From positions 1-24,529 of the forward strand of contig CAJUSJ010000058.1 in NCBI GenBank assembly GCA_910588865.1: a stretch of DNA of 24,529 nt, given 5' to 3'. The notes under the pieces were generated by a model. That model saw nothing but the letters and a program-made list of their open reading frames with translations, made no database searches and had not been told where the DNA came from. Within the stretch, counting starts at the first letter, position 1; every line of letters starts with the position of its first letter. Positions 1 through 8,017 of the stretch are shown in pieces. Position numbers and translations under genes: made by a program. Origin of the DNA: an uncultured Lachnospiraceae bacterium. GTDB lineage: Bacteria; Bacillota; Clostridia; Lachnospirales; Lachnospiraceae.

Positions 1-66
1 AGCAGACTTCCCACTTCCTGTCAACAACTTTTTTCATTTTTTTACATTTTTTTCTGATCCCCTTTT

Positions 67-1410
67 TTATAGCGACAGTCCTCCTCTTGCCCTGGCCCGG
101 CGGTCACGGACAGATAGGATTACAGGCACCAGGAACATGGCCACGATTCCTCCGGCAAACCCATTATTATACAGGTTCATCCCGCTATACACGATTCCCA
201 CATTCAGAGCCACAGACGAGTGGAGATACCCGGCCAGCATTCCCGCCAATGGGCCGAATTCTCCCGCCACAGGGGCCAGGGTGGTGGAAAACAGCAGCGC
301 CAGCATGGCAGACGGGTCCGTGATCTCCCAGGACTTTGTAAGTCCCGCTATATAGACTCCCGCCATAACTGGCATTATATTGCGAATGTGTTTCCCGGTC
401 GCGCTAAATCCCACTATGGTCATGATCCCGCCCACGACAGGTCCGTTTAGGTCTCCTCCCACAGCTATGACAAACAAGGTGGCAAACAGTCCGTTGATTC
501 CCATATTCAGCACAGTGGCGGGAATCCCCGCTTCTTCTATAAAATCAGGTCCCGACACTCCGCTGGTCTTTAGAATCCTCTTATAAGCTCTGAACACGCT
601 CCCTCTTCCCGCTGTGCTGCCTTCTTTTTTTTCAGACAGCCAGTTAGCCGCCACCGGCACCCCGGCCATTCCCCCAAACAGAATCAGCAAAAGAAGAGCA
701 AAGGTGCCATTGCTCCCTGTGTGCCACACCAGCCTGGACTGTACCTCCAGCCCAAAGGATTTCATAACAGAGACCACAACCGTGGCGATGATTCCGCCCG
801 CGAAACCAACATTATAGAGAGAATACCCTTTATGAAAATAACTCGTGTGTGTGGCCAGAGGCGGAAGCACAAAACCCATAACAATCCCAAGAACACAGCT
901 TAGCGCCAGTCCCAGCCCCGGTCCAAAGTGTTCGGTCCGCATGACCTGAGTGATGAGAGGGGACAGGCTTGTTCCATAAAAGCCCACATAAATATATCTT
1001 TTCACGGAGGTTTTGTGATACCTGGCATAGAGACAGACTCCTGTCAAAATACTCCAGATATTTAACAGATTTTTCCCGAACAGAGAGAAGCCGAACATCA
1101 AAAAGACAGACGTGATGGTGTGGCCGCTTATTTCCATCCCCAGACCATAGACGATTCCAACGCACAGCAAGGCCAGAAGACTGGCATTTACCAGGGCAGC
1201 GCCTATGCCTCCTATGACCACATAATCAGTAATCAGGAAATCCGGCTCCTCCATGATCCTTATAAGACCTGCCCCAATACCGGAAAGCGGCTGAAGTAAA
1301 AATCCCGCCGCCATAAAATACAGGGGCATCCCCCACAGCAGCAAAAATTTCCGCTCTCTTTTTGTGAATTTCCAACCATTACTTTTATTTCCCGCACATC
1401 CTTTTCCCAT
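67..1410 (-). CDS. DUF1576-type polytopic membrane protein
   Basis: The 447-residue product is almost entirely hydrophobic, with roughly ten or more membrane segments, after a short basic N-terminus of about 22 residues (MGKGCAGNKSNGWKF...). Its layout and Gly-rich repeats (GMAGVPVAANWL near 250; GEFGPLAGMLAGYLHS near 390) match my memory of the DUF1576 family, whose function is unknown. Two halves contain similar YN-G-FAGG motifs: SLYNVGFAGGIIA near residue 200 and NLYNNGFAGGIVA near 420. That suggests an internal duplication, as in many transporters. A GGAGG-like site lies just upstream of the ATG, and a promoter (TTGTAA-18-TATAAT) lies about 35 nt further up. The gene appears monocistronic, and no hairpin terminator is visible after the stop. 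A transport role is inference only. Confidence 0.75.
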   Translation of the reverse strand: MGKGCAGNKSNGWKFTKRERKFLLLWGMPLYFMAAGFLLQPLSGIGAGLIRIMEEPDFLITDYVVIGGIGAALVNASLLALLCVGIVYGLGMEISGHTITSVFLMFGFSLFGKNLLNIWSILTGVCLYARYHKTSVKRYIYVGFYGTSLSPLITQVMRTEHFGPGLGLALSCVLGIVMGFVLPPLATHTSYFHKGYSLYNVGFAGGIIATVVVSVMKSFGLEVQSRLVWHTGSNGTFALLLLILFGGMAGVPVAANWLSEKKEGSTAGRGSVFRAYKRILKTSGVSGPDFIEEAGIPATVLNMGINGLFATLFVIAVGGDLNGPVVGGIMTIVGFSATGKHIRNIMPVMAGVYIAGLTKSWEITDPSAMLALLFSTTLAPVAGEFGPLAGMLAGYLHSSVALNVGIVYSGMNLYNNGFAGGIVAMFLVPVILSVRDRRARARGGLSL

Positions 1411-1443
1411 CCGCCTCCGCCTTTCTTTCCTGTGCTGTCATCT

Positions 1444-1473
1444 ATTATATCCCGTTTTTTGGCGTTTTTACAA
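1444..1473 (-). promoter_or_regulatory. Promoter of the DUF1576-type gene
   Basis: On the minus strand there is a -35-like TTGTAA (1468-1473), an 18-nt spacer and a perfect TATAAT (1444-1449). It ends about 33 nt upstream of the start codon at 1410. No operator-like palindrome was seen. Confidence 0.6.
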
Positions 1474-1557
1474 ATATAATGTTACTTATGGCTTTTATAG
1501 GCAAAAGATTATAGAGATCCAGCAAGGAAGGTCTTTCCCCCTGCCCGCCCCGCGCGC

Positions 1558-1603
1558 GCAAAAAAACACAGAGGCGGCAGGCTGTTGCCTGAAAGCCCCT
1601 GTG
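1558..1603 (-). terminator. Terminator after the GH1 gene
   Basis: Minus-strand RNA folds as CACAG...GGC and GCC...CTGTG around an inner CAGGC/GCCTG stem, followed by a run of seven U residues. It lies about 25 nt after the glycosidase stop codon and separates that gene from the DUF1576-type gene. Confidence 0.75.
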
Positions 1604-1628
1604 CTCTTTACTTTGAATCAGCAGTTAT

Positions 1629-3044
1629 TCAGTCCAGATCCTCTCCATTGGTCTCGATCACTTTCTTATACCAGTAGAAGGAATCCTTGCGGTAGCGGTC
1701 CAGAGTCTTTAAGTCAAACTCTTCCCGGTCCACATAGATGAAACCATAGCGTTTTACCATGCCTTCATGGGTGGAGATCAGGTCAACAGCAGACCATGGA
1801 CAGTAGCCCATCATCTCGCAACCGTCAGAGATGGCCAGACGAACCTGCTCAATGTGCTTGCGCAGATACTCGATCCTGTATGGATCATGGACCTTGCCGC
1901 CCTCGGTCAGCTTATCGTAAGCGCCAAGACCGTTCTCGGTCACAATCATGGGCAGACGGTACCTGGAATACATCTCCCGGATCGTTGCCCGGAATCCCAT
2001 GGGATCAATCTCCCAGCCAAATTCTGTGGTGGGCAGATGGGGGTTGCGGAAACCTTTGTAGAATCCAGCCTCCCCTCTGGCAGTCTGCTGATCCGCTCCG
2101 GGATCTATGGCCTCTGTCCCATCGCTGGCCTCCACGGTAGCTGTATTATAGTAGTTAAATCCGATAAAGTCCGGATGCCCGCTCTTCAATGCCTCCGCGT
2201 CTCCGGGAGCAAATTCCGGCACGGCGTCATGTTCTTCCAAATAGGACCACACGATATTATTGTACACGCCGTAAACAGCCATATCCAGATACAGCCAGTT
2301 GCGGATAGCGTTGTAATTCTGAGCGGCTAAAGTATCCTCTGGCTTGCAGCTTGCCGGGTATACCAGGGAAATGTTGGGGGCAGGACCGATCTTGGCATTT
2401 GGCAGCATCTCATGGCACAGCGCCATGGCCTTGGCCTGTGCCACCAGCATGTGGTGGTTTTGCTGATAGGTCTCTTTCAGCACATTGGTACAGCCTTCCG
2501 GGATTGTCAGGGTGCCGATCACCGGTCCCACCAGGGTCAGCATGTTCTGCTCATTGATGGTGAGCCAATATTTTACGCGGTCACCGAAATTCTCGAACAT
2601 AACTTTGGCAAAGTTCAAAAACCAGTCAACAGACTCCCTGTTGGACCAGGAACCCCGCTTGTCCAGAGCGGCGGGCATGTCAAAGTGGAACATGGTTACC
2701 AGCGGCTCAATGCCATATTTTAAACACTCGTTGATCACATTATTATAGTACTCAATACCCTTGGGGTTCACTTCTCCTGTCCCCTCGGGAAGGATCCTGG
2801 ACCAGGCGATGGAGAAACGGTAAGTCTTGAATCCCATCTCAGCCATGAGAGCGATATCCTCTTTGTATCTGTGATACTGATCCGCGCATACTGTCAAATC
2901 GGAAGTCCCCTCCGGCACTTTTTTCACATCCTGGCAGGATGGCCCTTTTCCGTCTTCCAGATTCGCCCCCTCTACCTGATAAGCGGATGTACTTGCTCCC
3001 CAAAGAAAATCCTTGGGAAATGGTTTTAATGTCTTGTGCAGCAT
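1629..3044 (-). CDS. GH1 6-phospho-beta-glucosidase
   Basis: This is a full-length (471 aa) family GH1 enzyme, predicted to be a cytoplasmic TIM barrel that hydrolyses beta-glucosides, probably 6-phosphorylated ones imported by a PTS. It has the N-terminal signature FPKDFLWGASTSAYQVEG (residues 9-26), the acid/base Glu165 in TINEQN and the nucleophile Glu370 in IVTENG. The C-terminal block MGYCPWSAVDLIS...KRYGFIYVDRE (412-442) is the form typical of 6-phospho-beta-glucosidases. There a small residue follows the Trp and a KRY motif contacts phosphate, whereas ordinary beta-glucosidases have an Asn-Phe-Glu-Trp motif. NEQ replaces the usual NEP. There is no signal peptide and no PTS gene in the window, so phospho-specificity is inferred from motifs. 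The start is supported by the canonical N-terminus and a GGGAG-type site. Confidence 0.93.
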   Translation of the reverse strand: MLHKTLKPFPKDFLWGASTSAYQVEGANLEDGKGPSCQDVKKVPEGTSDLTVCADQYHRYKEDIALMAEMGFKTYRFSIAWSRILPEGTGEVNPKGIEYYNNVINECLKYGIEPLVTMFHFDMPAALDKRGSWSNRESVDWFLNFAKVMFENFGDRVKYWLTINEQNMLTLVGPVIGTLTIPEGCTNVLKETYQQNHHMLVAQAKAMALCHEMLPNAKIGPAPNISLVYPASCKPEDTLAAQNYNAIRNWLYLDMAVYGVYNNIVWSYLEEHDAVPEFAPGDAEALKSGHPDFIGFNYYNTATVEASDGTEAIDPGADQQTARGEAGFYKGFRNPHLPTTEFGWEIDPMGFRATIREMYSRYRLPMIVTENGLGAYDKLTEGGKVHDPYRIEYLRKHIEQVRLAISDGCEMMGYCPWSAVDLISTHEGMVKRYGFIYVDREEFDLKTLDRYRKDSFYWYKKVIETNGEDLD

Positions 3045-3083
3045 GTCTTCTCTTCTCCCTTCACAATAATAACTATGGAGTCT

Positions 3084-3112
3084 ATTATACTAGGTTTTCC
3101 ACTATTTGAAAA
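3084..3112 (-). promoter_or_regulatory. Probable promoter of the GH1 gene
   Basis: On the minus strand a perfect TATAAT (3084-3089) sits 17 nt from a weak -35 (TTTTCA, 3107-3112), about 40 nt upstream of the ATG. The weak -35 could mean activator dependence; no clear operator is visible. Confidence 0.5.
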
Positions 3113-3327
3113 GGGAAAATTTGCCTCCCATCACGGTACCAGCCCATGACTGGTCAGCAACTTTCACATTTCTGGCACAAAAAGGTTTTTTTTTCACTGT
3201 TTCAGCCGATATATTATAAAAGTTCACGCGGCTTCCCCCACAGACAGGACAGGGAGGTTCTAAGGTGGCTGTATGGACTTTTAAGGGGTTTTGGGTATAA
3301 AAATAATCGTGAAAAGGAGGCCATTTT

Positions 3328-4071
3328 ATGAATGTAACCGCAACAAACTGGCAGTCGTCCGCCAATGCCATATATCAGACCTACAGTCCCGGCAAAAGAC
3401 CGGAGCTTTCCGACAGCGGCTCTCAGAGTGTTCCGAGCGCCGCTGACATCGATCTTCTCGAGAGGTCCTCTTCTTCCGTCATGGGCCTTAACTCAGATTC
3501 CAATCAGCCTGGTTCCGGTTTTAAGATGAAGGCCTCCGGCCCTGACAATTCCGTGGGCGAGCTGGCAGCCATGCTGTCCCGCGCGGAGACTACTTTAGAT
3601 GTCCAGCAGGTCATGTCCAAAGCCATGCGGGCCATAACCCAGTTAAAGATGTGCGCTGTGGCCAGCGAAGGCAAGGATGCCAAAAAGTACGCGCGGCAGA
3701 TCAAGCGCATGGAAAAACTGATCAAACGGATTCAGAAGAAGTTAAAACACTTAAGCAAGGAACAGCGGATGGAAGAACAGAGGGAGAAGGCTCTCAAGAA
3801 TGAGGAGAAAGAGAAGGCAAAGCAGATCGCTGAGGAGTTAAAAGCCCATCGCAAGAAACGCCGCAGAGAAGAGCGCCGTTATGCCCTCCGGGAATTGTCG
3901 GAGGATCAGAAGGAAAGCAACAGTGAGCTCATGTCCTCCATGTCCGACGCTCTGTCCGCGGGCTCTACTCCGGATATCTCCGGTCTGACCGGCATGGGCG
4001 GAGATCTGATGGGGGCTGGCGGTGTCGACTTATCCGGCATAGGAGAAATGTCCATCGACATTTCCGTTTAA
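3328..4071 (+). CDS. Coiled-coil protein of unknown function
   Basis: I do not recognise a named family. The 247-residue protein has three parts: a Ser/Asn-rich N-terminal region (1-75); a helical segment with one Cys (76-115); and a highly charged Lys/Arg/Glu coiled coil (about 117-195, with runs such as KRMEKLIKRIQKKLKHL). It ends in a Gly/Asp/Ser-rich tail (205-247). There is no signal peptide or membrane segment, so it is probably cytoplasmic. The start has an excellent AAAAGGAGG site 8 nt upstream. It is followed after 14 nt by the L,D-transpeptidase gene with its own AAAGGA site, suggesting one operon. A structural or scaffolding role related to the envelope is a guess from that neighbour. 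Confidence 0.85.
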   Translation: MNVTATNWQSSANAIYQTYSPGKRPELSDSGSQSVPSAADIDLLERSSSSVMGLNSDSNQPGSGFKMKASGPDNSVGELAAMLSRAETTLDVQQVMSKAMRAITQLKMCAVASEGKDAKKYARQIKRMEKLIKRIQKKLKHLSKEQRMEEQREKALKNEEKEKAKQIAEELKAHRKKRRREERRYALRELSEDQKESNSELMSSMSDALSAGSTPDISGLTGMGGDLMGAGGVDLSGIGEMSIDISV

Positions 4072-4085
4072 GAAAGGATTTTTTT

Positions 4086-4973
4086 ATGACTCATTTATTT
4101 TCCGCTGTCAGGTCGGCAGCGGTCGTATCTCTGGCACTGTCCCTGTGTCTCCCCTGTCAGGTTCTGGCGGGGACCTCTTCTTATGGTCCCGGCCAGGCCC
4201 TTGAGGAGGCCGGACAGGCTGACAATGAACGCTCGGTGAGGGAAACAATCCGGCGGGAGAATCCGGATTATCTGGCATATCAGGAACAGGCGGCCCTGAC
4301 CCTTCCTGTGCTGACCTTTGATGTCAACCGGTTCGCGCTTCCTGACGGGGCCAGGGTTTTGGTGGTAGTGGAAGGCACCGAAGGCTCCGGCTGTGATGTG
4401 TACGTCTATGAAAAAGATGACCACGGCTGGCAGCAACGGCTCGCGGTAGCTGGCCGCCTGGGAGCAAACGGCATGAACAGCCGCCGGGTTGTGGGGGATA
4501 AGACCACACCTATAGGCGTATTCAAGCTGAACACCCCTTTTGGCCAGGCCGCGGCACAGAAGGGATTTCCAAAAGACTATGTGCAGGTAGATGACTCCTA
4601 TGTATGGACAGATGACTCCAACCGCCTGGTAAAGGATTCTCATCTGTCAGGTGAACGGGTAGGTACCCAGCAGTATCTTGACTATTATGACTATGTGCTG
4701 GACATGGGGTTTAACCCGGAAGCCATCCCCGGACAGGGGTCTGCCCTGTTCCTCCACTGCGAGGGGGACTACTGGGTCTCCTCCTCCGGCTGCGTGGCTG
4801 TCCCCAGGGAACAGATGGAATCCATCATGAAGCTTTACGGCACATGGGGAGAAGACCGGTGCTTTATCGCTCTGGCTCCCGGCGGTACCTTTGAGGCTGT
4901 TTACGATACTTATGGGACCAACCACGGGCTGTCTCCGGCCGATTATGAAGAAAAGGCCGGGAAAACACGGTGA
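4086..4973 (+). CDS. Secreted L,D-transpeptidase (YkuD-type)
   Basis: This 295-residue protein has a Sec signal peptide (hydrophobic residues 9-27, probable cleavage after VLA near 28). Its C-terminal half carries the YkuD catalytic signature FLHCEGDYWVSSSGCVAVP. His224 and Cys236 are the expected catalytic pair. L,D-transpeptidases use an active-site Cys to make 3-3 peptidoglycan cross-links or attach proteins to the wall. The domain begins near residue 85 (DGARVLVVVEGT), with K-TPIGVFKLNTPFG near 137-152, the usual YkuD 'TP-G-F' strand. Unlike many relatives, Val-Ala follows the catalytic Cys where His/Ile-Arg is common, so some members of this subfamily may act as carboxypeptidases. It is probably co-transcribed with the coiled-coil gene upstream. 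Confidence 0.9.
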   Translation: MTHLFSAVRSAAVVSLALSLCLPCQVLAGTSSYGPGQALEEAGQADNERSVRETIRRENPDYLAYQEQAALTLPVLTFDVNRFALPDGARVLVVVEGTEGSGCDVYVYEKDDHGWQQRLAVAGRLGANGMNSRRVVGDKTTPIGVFKLNTPFGQAAAQKGFPKDYVQVDDSYVWTDDSNRLVKDSHLSGERVGTQQYLDYYDYVLDMGFNPEAIPGQGSALFLHCEGDYWVSSSGCVAVPREQMESIMKLYGTWGEDRCFIALAPGGTFEAVYDTYGTNHGLSPADYEEKAGKTR

Positions 4974-5058
4974 CCATTACCCAGCAATGCCCTTTCGTTA
5001 AGGAATATGGTTCGATTCCCATAGGGGAAGAAGAGTTGACATATCTCCAAAAACGCGC

Positions 5059-5105
5059 GGTCCCTCTCGCTGCTGATTGTATTTTAAGAAGTGGCGAGAG
5101 GGACC
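5059..5105. terminator. Perfect 12-bp inverted repeat, possible terminator
   Basis: GGTCCCTCTCGC (5059-5070) is exactly repeated inverted at 5094-5105, with a 23-nt loop. In the minus direction the stem is followed by GCGCG and then five T residues, so it may terminate transcripts arriving from the tRNA side. In the plus direction no T run follows, but it lies about 85 nt after the L,D-transpeptidase stop and may protect that mRNA's 3' end. Confidence 0.5.
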
Positions 5106-5349
5106 CTTGAATTTGTGGGCGATTTTCCACATTTAATCTAAAGATGTATTTTTTATTTCATATCCAACCATTCATTCTTTTTTCCGTGACGCCGTTGACC
5201 ATATCTGCTTGGACCTCTCCCACCATGTCGTCTGACCTGGAAAAAATCTGACACGCAATTTCTGATTACGGCTTTGTGGTGTTTATAAGCCTTTCCACTC
5301 AATGCGTGAATAGCATTGATGGCATGAAAATATCATTACTAATATAATA
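5106..5349. other. Intergenic region with no supported gene
   Basis: I see no convincing gene here. The minus strand has a 58-codon open frame (5153 to about 5330) encoding a strongly basic peptide rich in His, Arg and Lys, but it has no start codon or ribosome-binding site and matches nothing I know. It could be a relic. Confidence 0.4.
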
Positions 5350-5408
5350 TCAAAAATCCCCGCAACCACCGATTCCAAGCGGATAAATCAGGTGTTTGCG
5401 GGGATTTT
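5350..5408 (-). terminator. Terminator of tRNA-Ser
   Basis: An 18-nt arm (AAAATCCCCGCAACCACC, 5353-5370) pairs with 5391-5408 at 17 of 18 positions across a 20-nt loop. On the minus strand the stem ends in GGGGATTTTT. It begins only 8 nt after the tRNA 3' end and is a strong rho-independent terminator. Confidence 0.85.
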
Positions 5409-5415
5409 CCAAAAG

Positions 5416-5505
5416 CGGAGACGGAGGGATTCGAACCCTCGTGCCGGGGTGAACCGACAAACGCATTTCGAGTGCGCCGCGTTACGGCCGCTTCGCTACG
5501 TCTCC
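5416..5505 (-). tRNA. tRNA-Ser (anticodon CGA)
   Basis: The minus strand folds as a class II tRNA. It has a 7-bp acceptor stem (GGAGACG/CGTCTCC) with G73, the serine discriminator. The D-stem is GCG/CGC. The anticodon stem GCGCA/TGCGT encloses loop CTCGAAA (anticodon CGA, reading UCG). The long variable arm has a TGTCGG/CCGGCA stem, and the T-arm is GAGGG-TTCGAAT-CCCTC. CCA is not encoded. It has its own promoter (near 5588) and terminator. It lies downstream of the iscS-iscU-mnmA-amidase genes on the same strand, but CGA is not a 2-thiouridine tRNA, so no functional link to MnmA is implied. Confidence 0.97.
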
Positions 5506-5549
5506 CTGTCTGACCGTTTCTTTCCGGCTGTCTCAGATGCCAGAGTTCT

Positions 5550-5584
5550 GTGTGCTGACATCGCGGAACTTGATGTCAGCACAC
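5550..5584 (-). repeat. Perfect 13-bp hairpin in the tRNA-Ser leader
   Basis: GTGTGCTGACATC (5550-5562) and its exact complement (5572-5584) enclose a 9-nt loop. The palindrome starts 3 nt after the -10 hexamer, so the precursor tRNA would begin with this stem. No T run follows in either direction, so it is not a standard terminator. Confidence 0.8.
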
Positions 5585-5587
5585 TAC

Positions 5588-5593
5588 ATTATA
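5588..5593 (-). promoter_or_regulatory. -10 element for tRNA-Ser
   Basis: The minus strand reads TGTGTATAATG, a perfect TATAAT with an extended TG. The expected -35 position (TGTTCA) is weak. Transcription would start at the foot of the leader hairpin. Confidence 0.55.
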
Positions 5594-5639
5594 CACGATA
5601 AAATGGTTTTTGAACAGTATCTAAATACAATTTTTTTAT

Positions 5640-6896
5640 TTACCCACCAAAATACCGGTTAAGTCCTGCCAGAAGCCCGTCTGCCAGCCTGTTCAGGGAT
5701 GAGTCGGAGTGATCGGAGGCCTTATCTCCCAGTTCGATATCAATGGAAGGAACCGTGGAGTAGGAGGTCTGGGTCAGATCCATCTCCATGGAACCGCCGG
5801 AAAAGATCTTCACCCCAGCCTCCCTAAGGCCTGCCACCAGGCTCTCTCCCAGGGCGTTGTGTTTCTCCCAGTTGGATTTTACCGGCTCCATGTTCCGGTA
5901 GGAGGTCACATTGGGCACGCTCATGTAAAAGGCACCCTTGTCACTGGCCGTGGAATCCCAGTGGAGAGCGACGTGACAGTCAGCGGCATTGTTGGCGATC
6001 ACGGTCCGGGCGATGTTGTCCAGCTGCACGTCGTCGCTCTCCCGGATCATCAGCACGTCATAACCTGCCGCCAGAAGCTTTTCCTTCAGCTTCTTTGCCA
6101 TGGCAAGGGTTACCTTTGCCTCCGGCGTTCCGTCGGAAAATGTCATGCCCGAGGACACGGCTACCGCGGATGTGGCTCCCGCGCTGGTGGTTCCTCCGGT
6201 GACCTTGGGGGTCCCGTCGGGATGGCACAGGGTCTTGACGCTGGAACCGCCGCTTGTGCCGTGGCCCGCGTTGACACAGACCACGATGCCCCGTCGGCTT
6301 CCCTCAGAAGCCTGATACAGGGTCGCGGTGCCGGAACTGATCTTTGAAAATTCCGCGTACTTCCAGGATGGGTCCAACGGGACAGCGCTTCCTCCGCTGG
6401 TCTCCCCGGCGGCTCCTGCCTGGGCCGGTGCCTCTGTGGTTTCTGGTTTTGTCTCCGTGGCGGTTAAGTATCTGCTGGCAATATAACAGGTCATCCCGTT
6501 ATATTCTACCTGGCTCCAGGAATCGTGGTAGCCGGTCCGGCGCAGCTTTGCCCCTTTCTGGAGCACCGCCACAACCTGGGAGGAGGTGTCCGCTCCTGCC
6601 CTGAGATTCACATCGCTTCCTGTCACATAGACCGTCTCATCTCTTGACTCCATGGCAGGGGCTGTCTCCCCCACCAGCACAGACTCCCGGCTGCTGGTCC
6701 GGGCAGCCTCCTGGCTCTGACCAGCGCCTTGTCCATCCTCTGTGTCAATGCGGATCTGCTTTTGGCTCTCCTGTAAAACGGCCGACGACTCCTCCGCCCC
6801 ATCCCGGCTGTTTTTCTGGCAGCCAGCTGCCAGGACCATGACAGCCATAAGCCCCAGAAAAATTTTTATGTTTTTTTTCACATAGAATCTCTTCAT
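5640..6896 (-). CDS. Lipoprotein N-acetylmuramoyl-L-alanine amidase with SH3 domain
   Basis: This 418-residue surface lipoprotein cuts the amide bond between muramic acid and the stem peptide. A basic N-terminus and hydrophobic stretch lead to the lipobox LAAGC (Cys26). A low-complexity Gln/Ser/Glu linker follows to about 86. A bacterial SH3 domain (about 88-146; VNLRAGADTSSQVVAVLQKG) probably binds the wall. The Amidase_3 domain (about 203-415) has zinc ligands His212 (NAGHG), Glu259 (PEAK) and His312 (ALHWDS), and catalytic Glu388 (IDIELG). The region 215-258 is an unusually long Gly/Thr/Ser-rich insertion between the first two ligands. Its ATG overlaps the mnmA stop by 4 nt (ATGA), so it is translationally coupled to a sulfur/tRNA operon, an unexpected partner for a wall hydrolase. 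Confidence 0.9.
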   Translation of the reverse strand: MKRFYVKKNIKIFLGLMAVMVLAAGCQKNSRDGAEESSAVLQESQKQIRIDTEDGQGAGQSQEAARTSSRESVLVGETAPAMESRDETVYVTGSDVNLRAGADTSSQVVAVLQKGAKLRRTGYHDSWSQVEYNGMTCYIASRYLTATETKPETTEAPAQAGAAGETSGGSAVPLDPSWKYAEFSKISSGTATLYQASEGSRRGIVVCVNAGHGTSGGSSVKTLCHPDGTPKVTGGTTSAGATSAVAVSSGMTFSDGTPEAKVTLAMAKKLKEKLLAAGYDVLMIRESDDVQLDNIARTVIANNAADCHVALHWDSTASDKGAFYMSVPNVTSYRNMEPVKSNWEKHNALGESLVAGLREAGVKIFSGGSMEMDLTQTSYSTVPSIDIELGDKASDHSDSSLNRLADGLLAGLNRYFGG

Positions 6897-8017
6897 TGGA
6901 TTACTCCTCCGCCCACTACATAATCTCCGTCATAAAACACTACTGCCTGTCCAGGCGTGATGGCCCGCTGGGGTTCTTCAAAGCAGCACTCTACCAAGTC
7001 CTCTCCCACTTCCCTGATAACGCATTTCGCTCCTCTGTGGCTGTAGCGGATCTTTGCGGTCACTTCCATCTCATGTCCCCCCAGCCCGTCAACTGCCATC
7101 CAGTTAAGCCCTCCGCATACCAGAAAATCCGAAAACACATCATCATTCTCCCCGATGACCACCTCATTGGTATCCGGGCGGATCTCCACCACAAACACCG
7201 GCCTTCCCATGGAAAGTCCAAGGCCTTTTCTCTGGCCCACCGTGTAATGGGTGATTCCCCGGTGTCTTCCCAGGACCCGGCCTTCCCTGTCCACAAAATT
7301 GCCCTCCGGCAGCTGCCTTGATGTGTTTTCGCTGATAAACCCGGCATAGTCATTGTCCGGGATAAAGCAGATCTCCTGGCTGTCCGGCTTGCCGGCTACC
7401 TTGAGCCCGATCTTCTCCGCTAAGTTCCGGATCTCCTCCTTGCTGTACTGTCCCACAGGCATAAGGGTATGTGACAGCTGATACTGGGTCAGGCTGTACA
7501 GGGCATAGGTCTGGTCCTTGGCTGAAGTAACGGATTTTTTTAAGGTATACCTGCCATTTGGAAGCCTGTAGATCTGGGCGTAGTGGCCTGTGGCAATATA
7601 GTCGGCGCCAATGTCCATGCTCCTCTTTAAGAGAGCCTCCCATTTCACATGGCGGTTGCAGGCAATACAGGGATTCGGGGTTCTTCCCTGAACGTATTCC
7701 TCTATAAAATAGTCGATAACATGATCTTTGAATTCCTGCCGGAAATTCATGACATAGTAAGGGATCTTCAAGTCCCACGCCACCCTCCTGGCATCCTCCA
7801 CGGCCTTTAACCCGCAGCAATTCCCATCCTCTTCCCGGGACGCCTGTTCCCCGTCCTGCCAGACCTGCATGGTAACCCCTGTCACATCATATCCCTGTTC
7901 TCTCAAAAGGTAGGCTGCCACAGAGGAATCCACTCCCCCGGACATGCCCACCACCACTTTTGGGGAGCTGCCCCCCTGTCCGGGAGCAGCTGTGTGATTC
8001 TGTATCATTTCTTTCAA
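6893..8017 (-). CDS. mnmA: tRNA-specific 2-thiouridylase MnmA
   Basis: MnmA uses ATP and relayed sulfur to make 2-thiouridine at wobble U34 of Lys, Glu and Gln tRNAs. The 374-residue protein has the PP-loop VVGMSGGVDSSVAAYLL (residues 22-38). It also has the two catalytic cysteines: Cys117 in GRTPNPCIACN and Cys217 in DSQEICFIPDND. The 3' portion contains the usual beta-barrel motif THYTVGQRKGLG. The listed start is TTG, overlapping the scaffold gene's TGA by 4 nt with a GAGGA site just upstream; an ATG three codons later (8008) is an alternative. The extra ~18 residues before the PP-loop are not conserved. Position directly after iscS-iscU provides its sulfur donor in cis. Confidence 0.97.
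   Translation of the reverse strand: MKEMIQNHTAAPGQGGSSPKVVVGMSGGVDSSVAAYLLREQGYDVTGVTMQVWQDGEQASREEDGNCCGLKAVEDARRVAWDLKIPYYVMNFRQEFKDHVIDYFIEEYVQGRTPNPCIACNRHVKWEALLKRSMDIGADYIATGHYAQIYRLPNGRYTLKKSVTSAKDQTYALYSLTQYQLSHTLMPVGQYSKEEIRNLAEKIGLKVAGKPDSQEICFIPDNDYAGFISENTSRQLPEGNFVDREGRVLGRHRGITHYTVGQRKGLGLSMGRPVFVVEIRPDTNEVVIGENDDVFSDFLVCGGLNWMAVDGLGGHEMEVTAKIRYSHRGAKCVIREVGEDLVECCFEEPQRAITPGQAVVFYDGDYVVGGGVIQ

Noticed and set aside
1767..2330. 187-codon plus-strand frame within the GH1 gene
   Set aside because: It is the antisense shadow of a complete GH1 coding sequence.
4095..4643. 182-codon minus-strand frame opposite the L,D-transpeptidase
   Set aside because: It is antisense to a well-supported gene and has no family features.
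5001..5025. tRNA T-loop-like motif GGTTCGATTCCC
   Set aside because: No acceptor, anticodon or D-arm can be built around it.
5153..5330. 58-codon basic minus-strand frame
   Set aside because: No start codon or ribosome site and no recognisable family.
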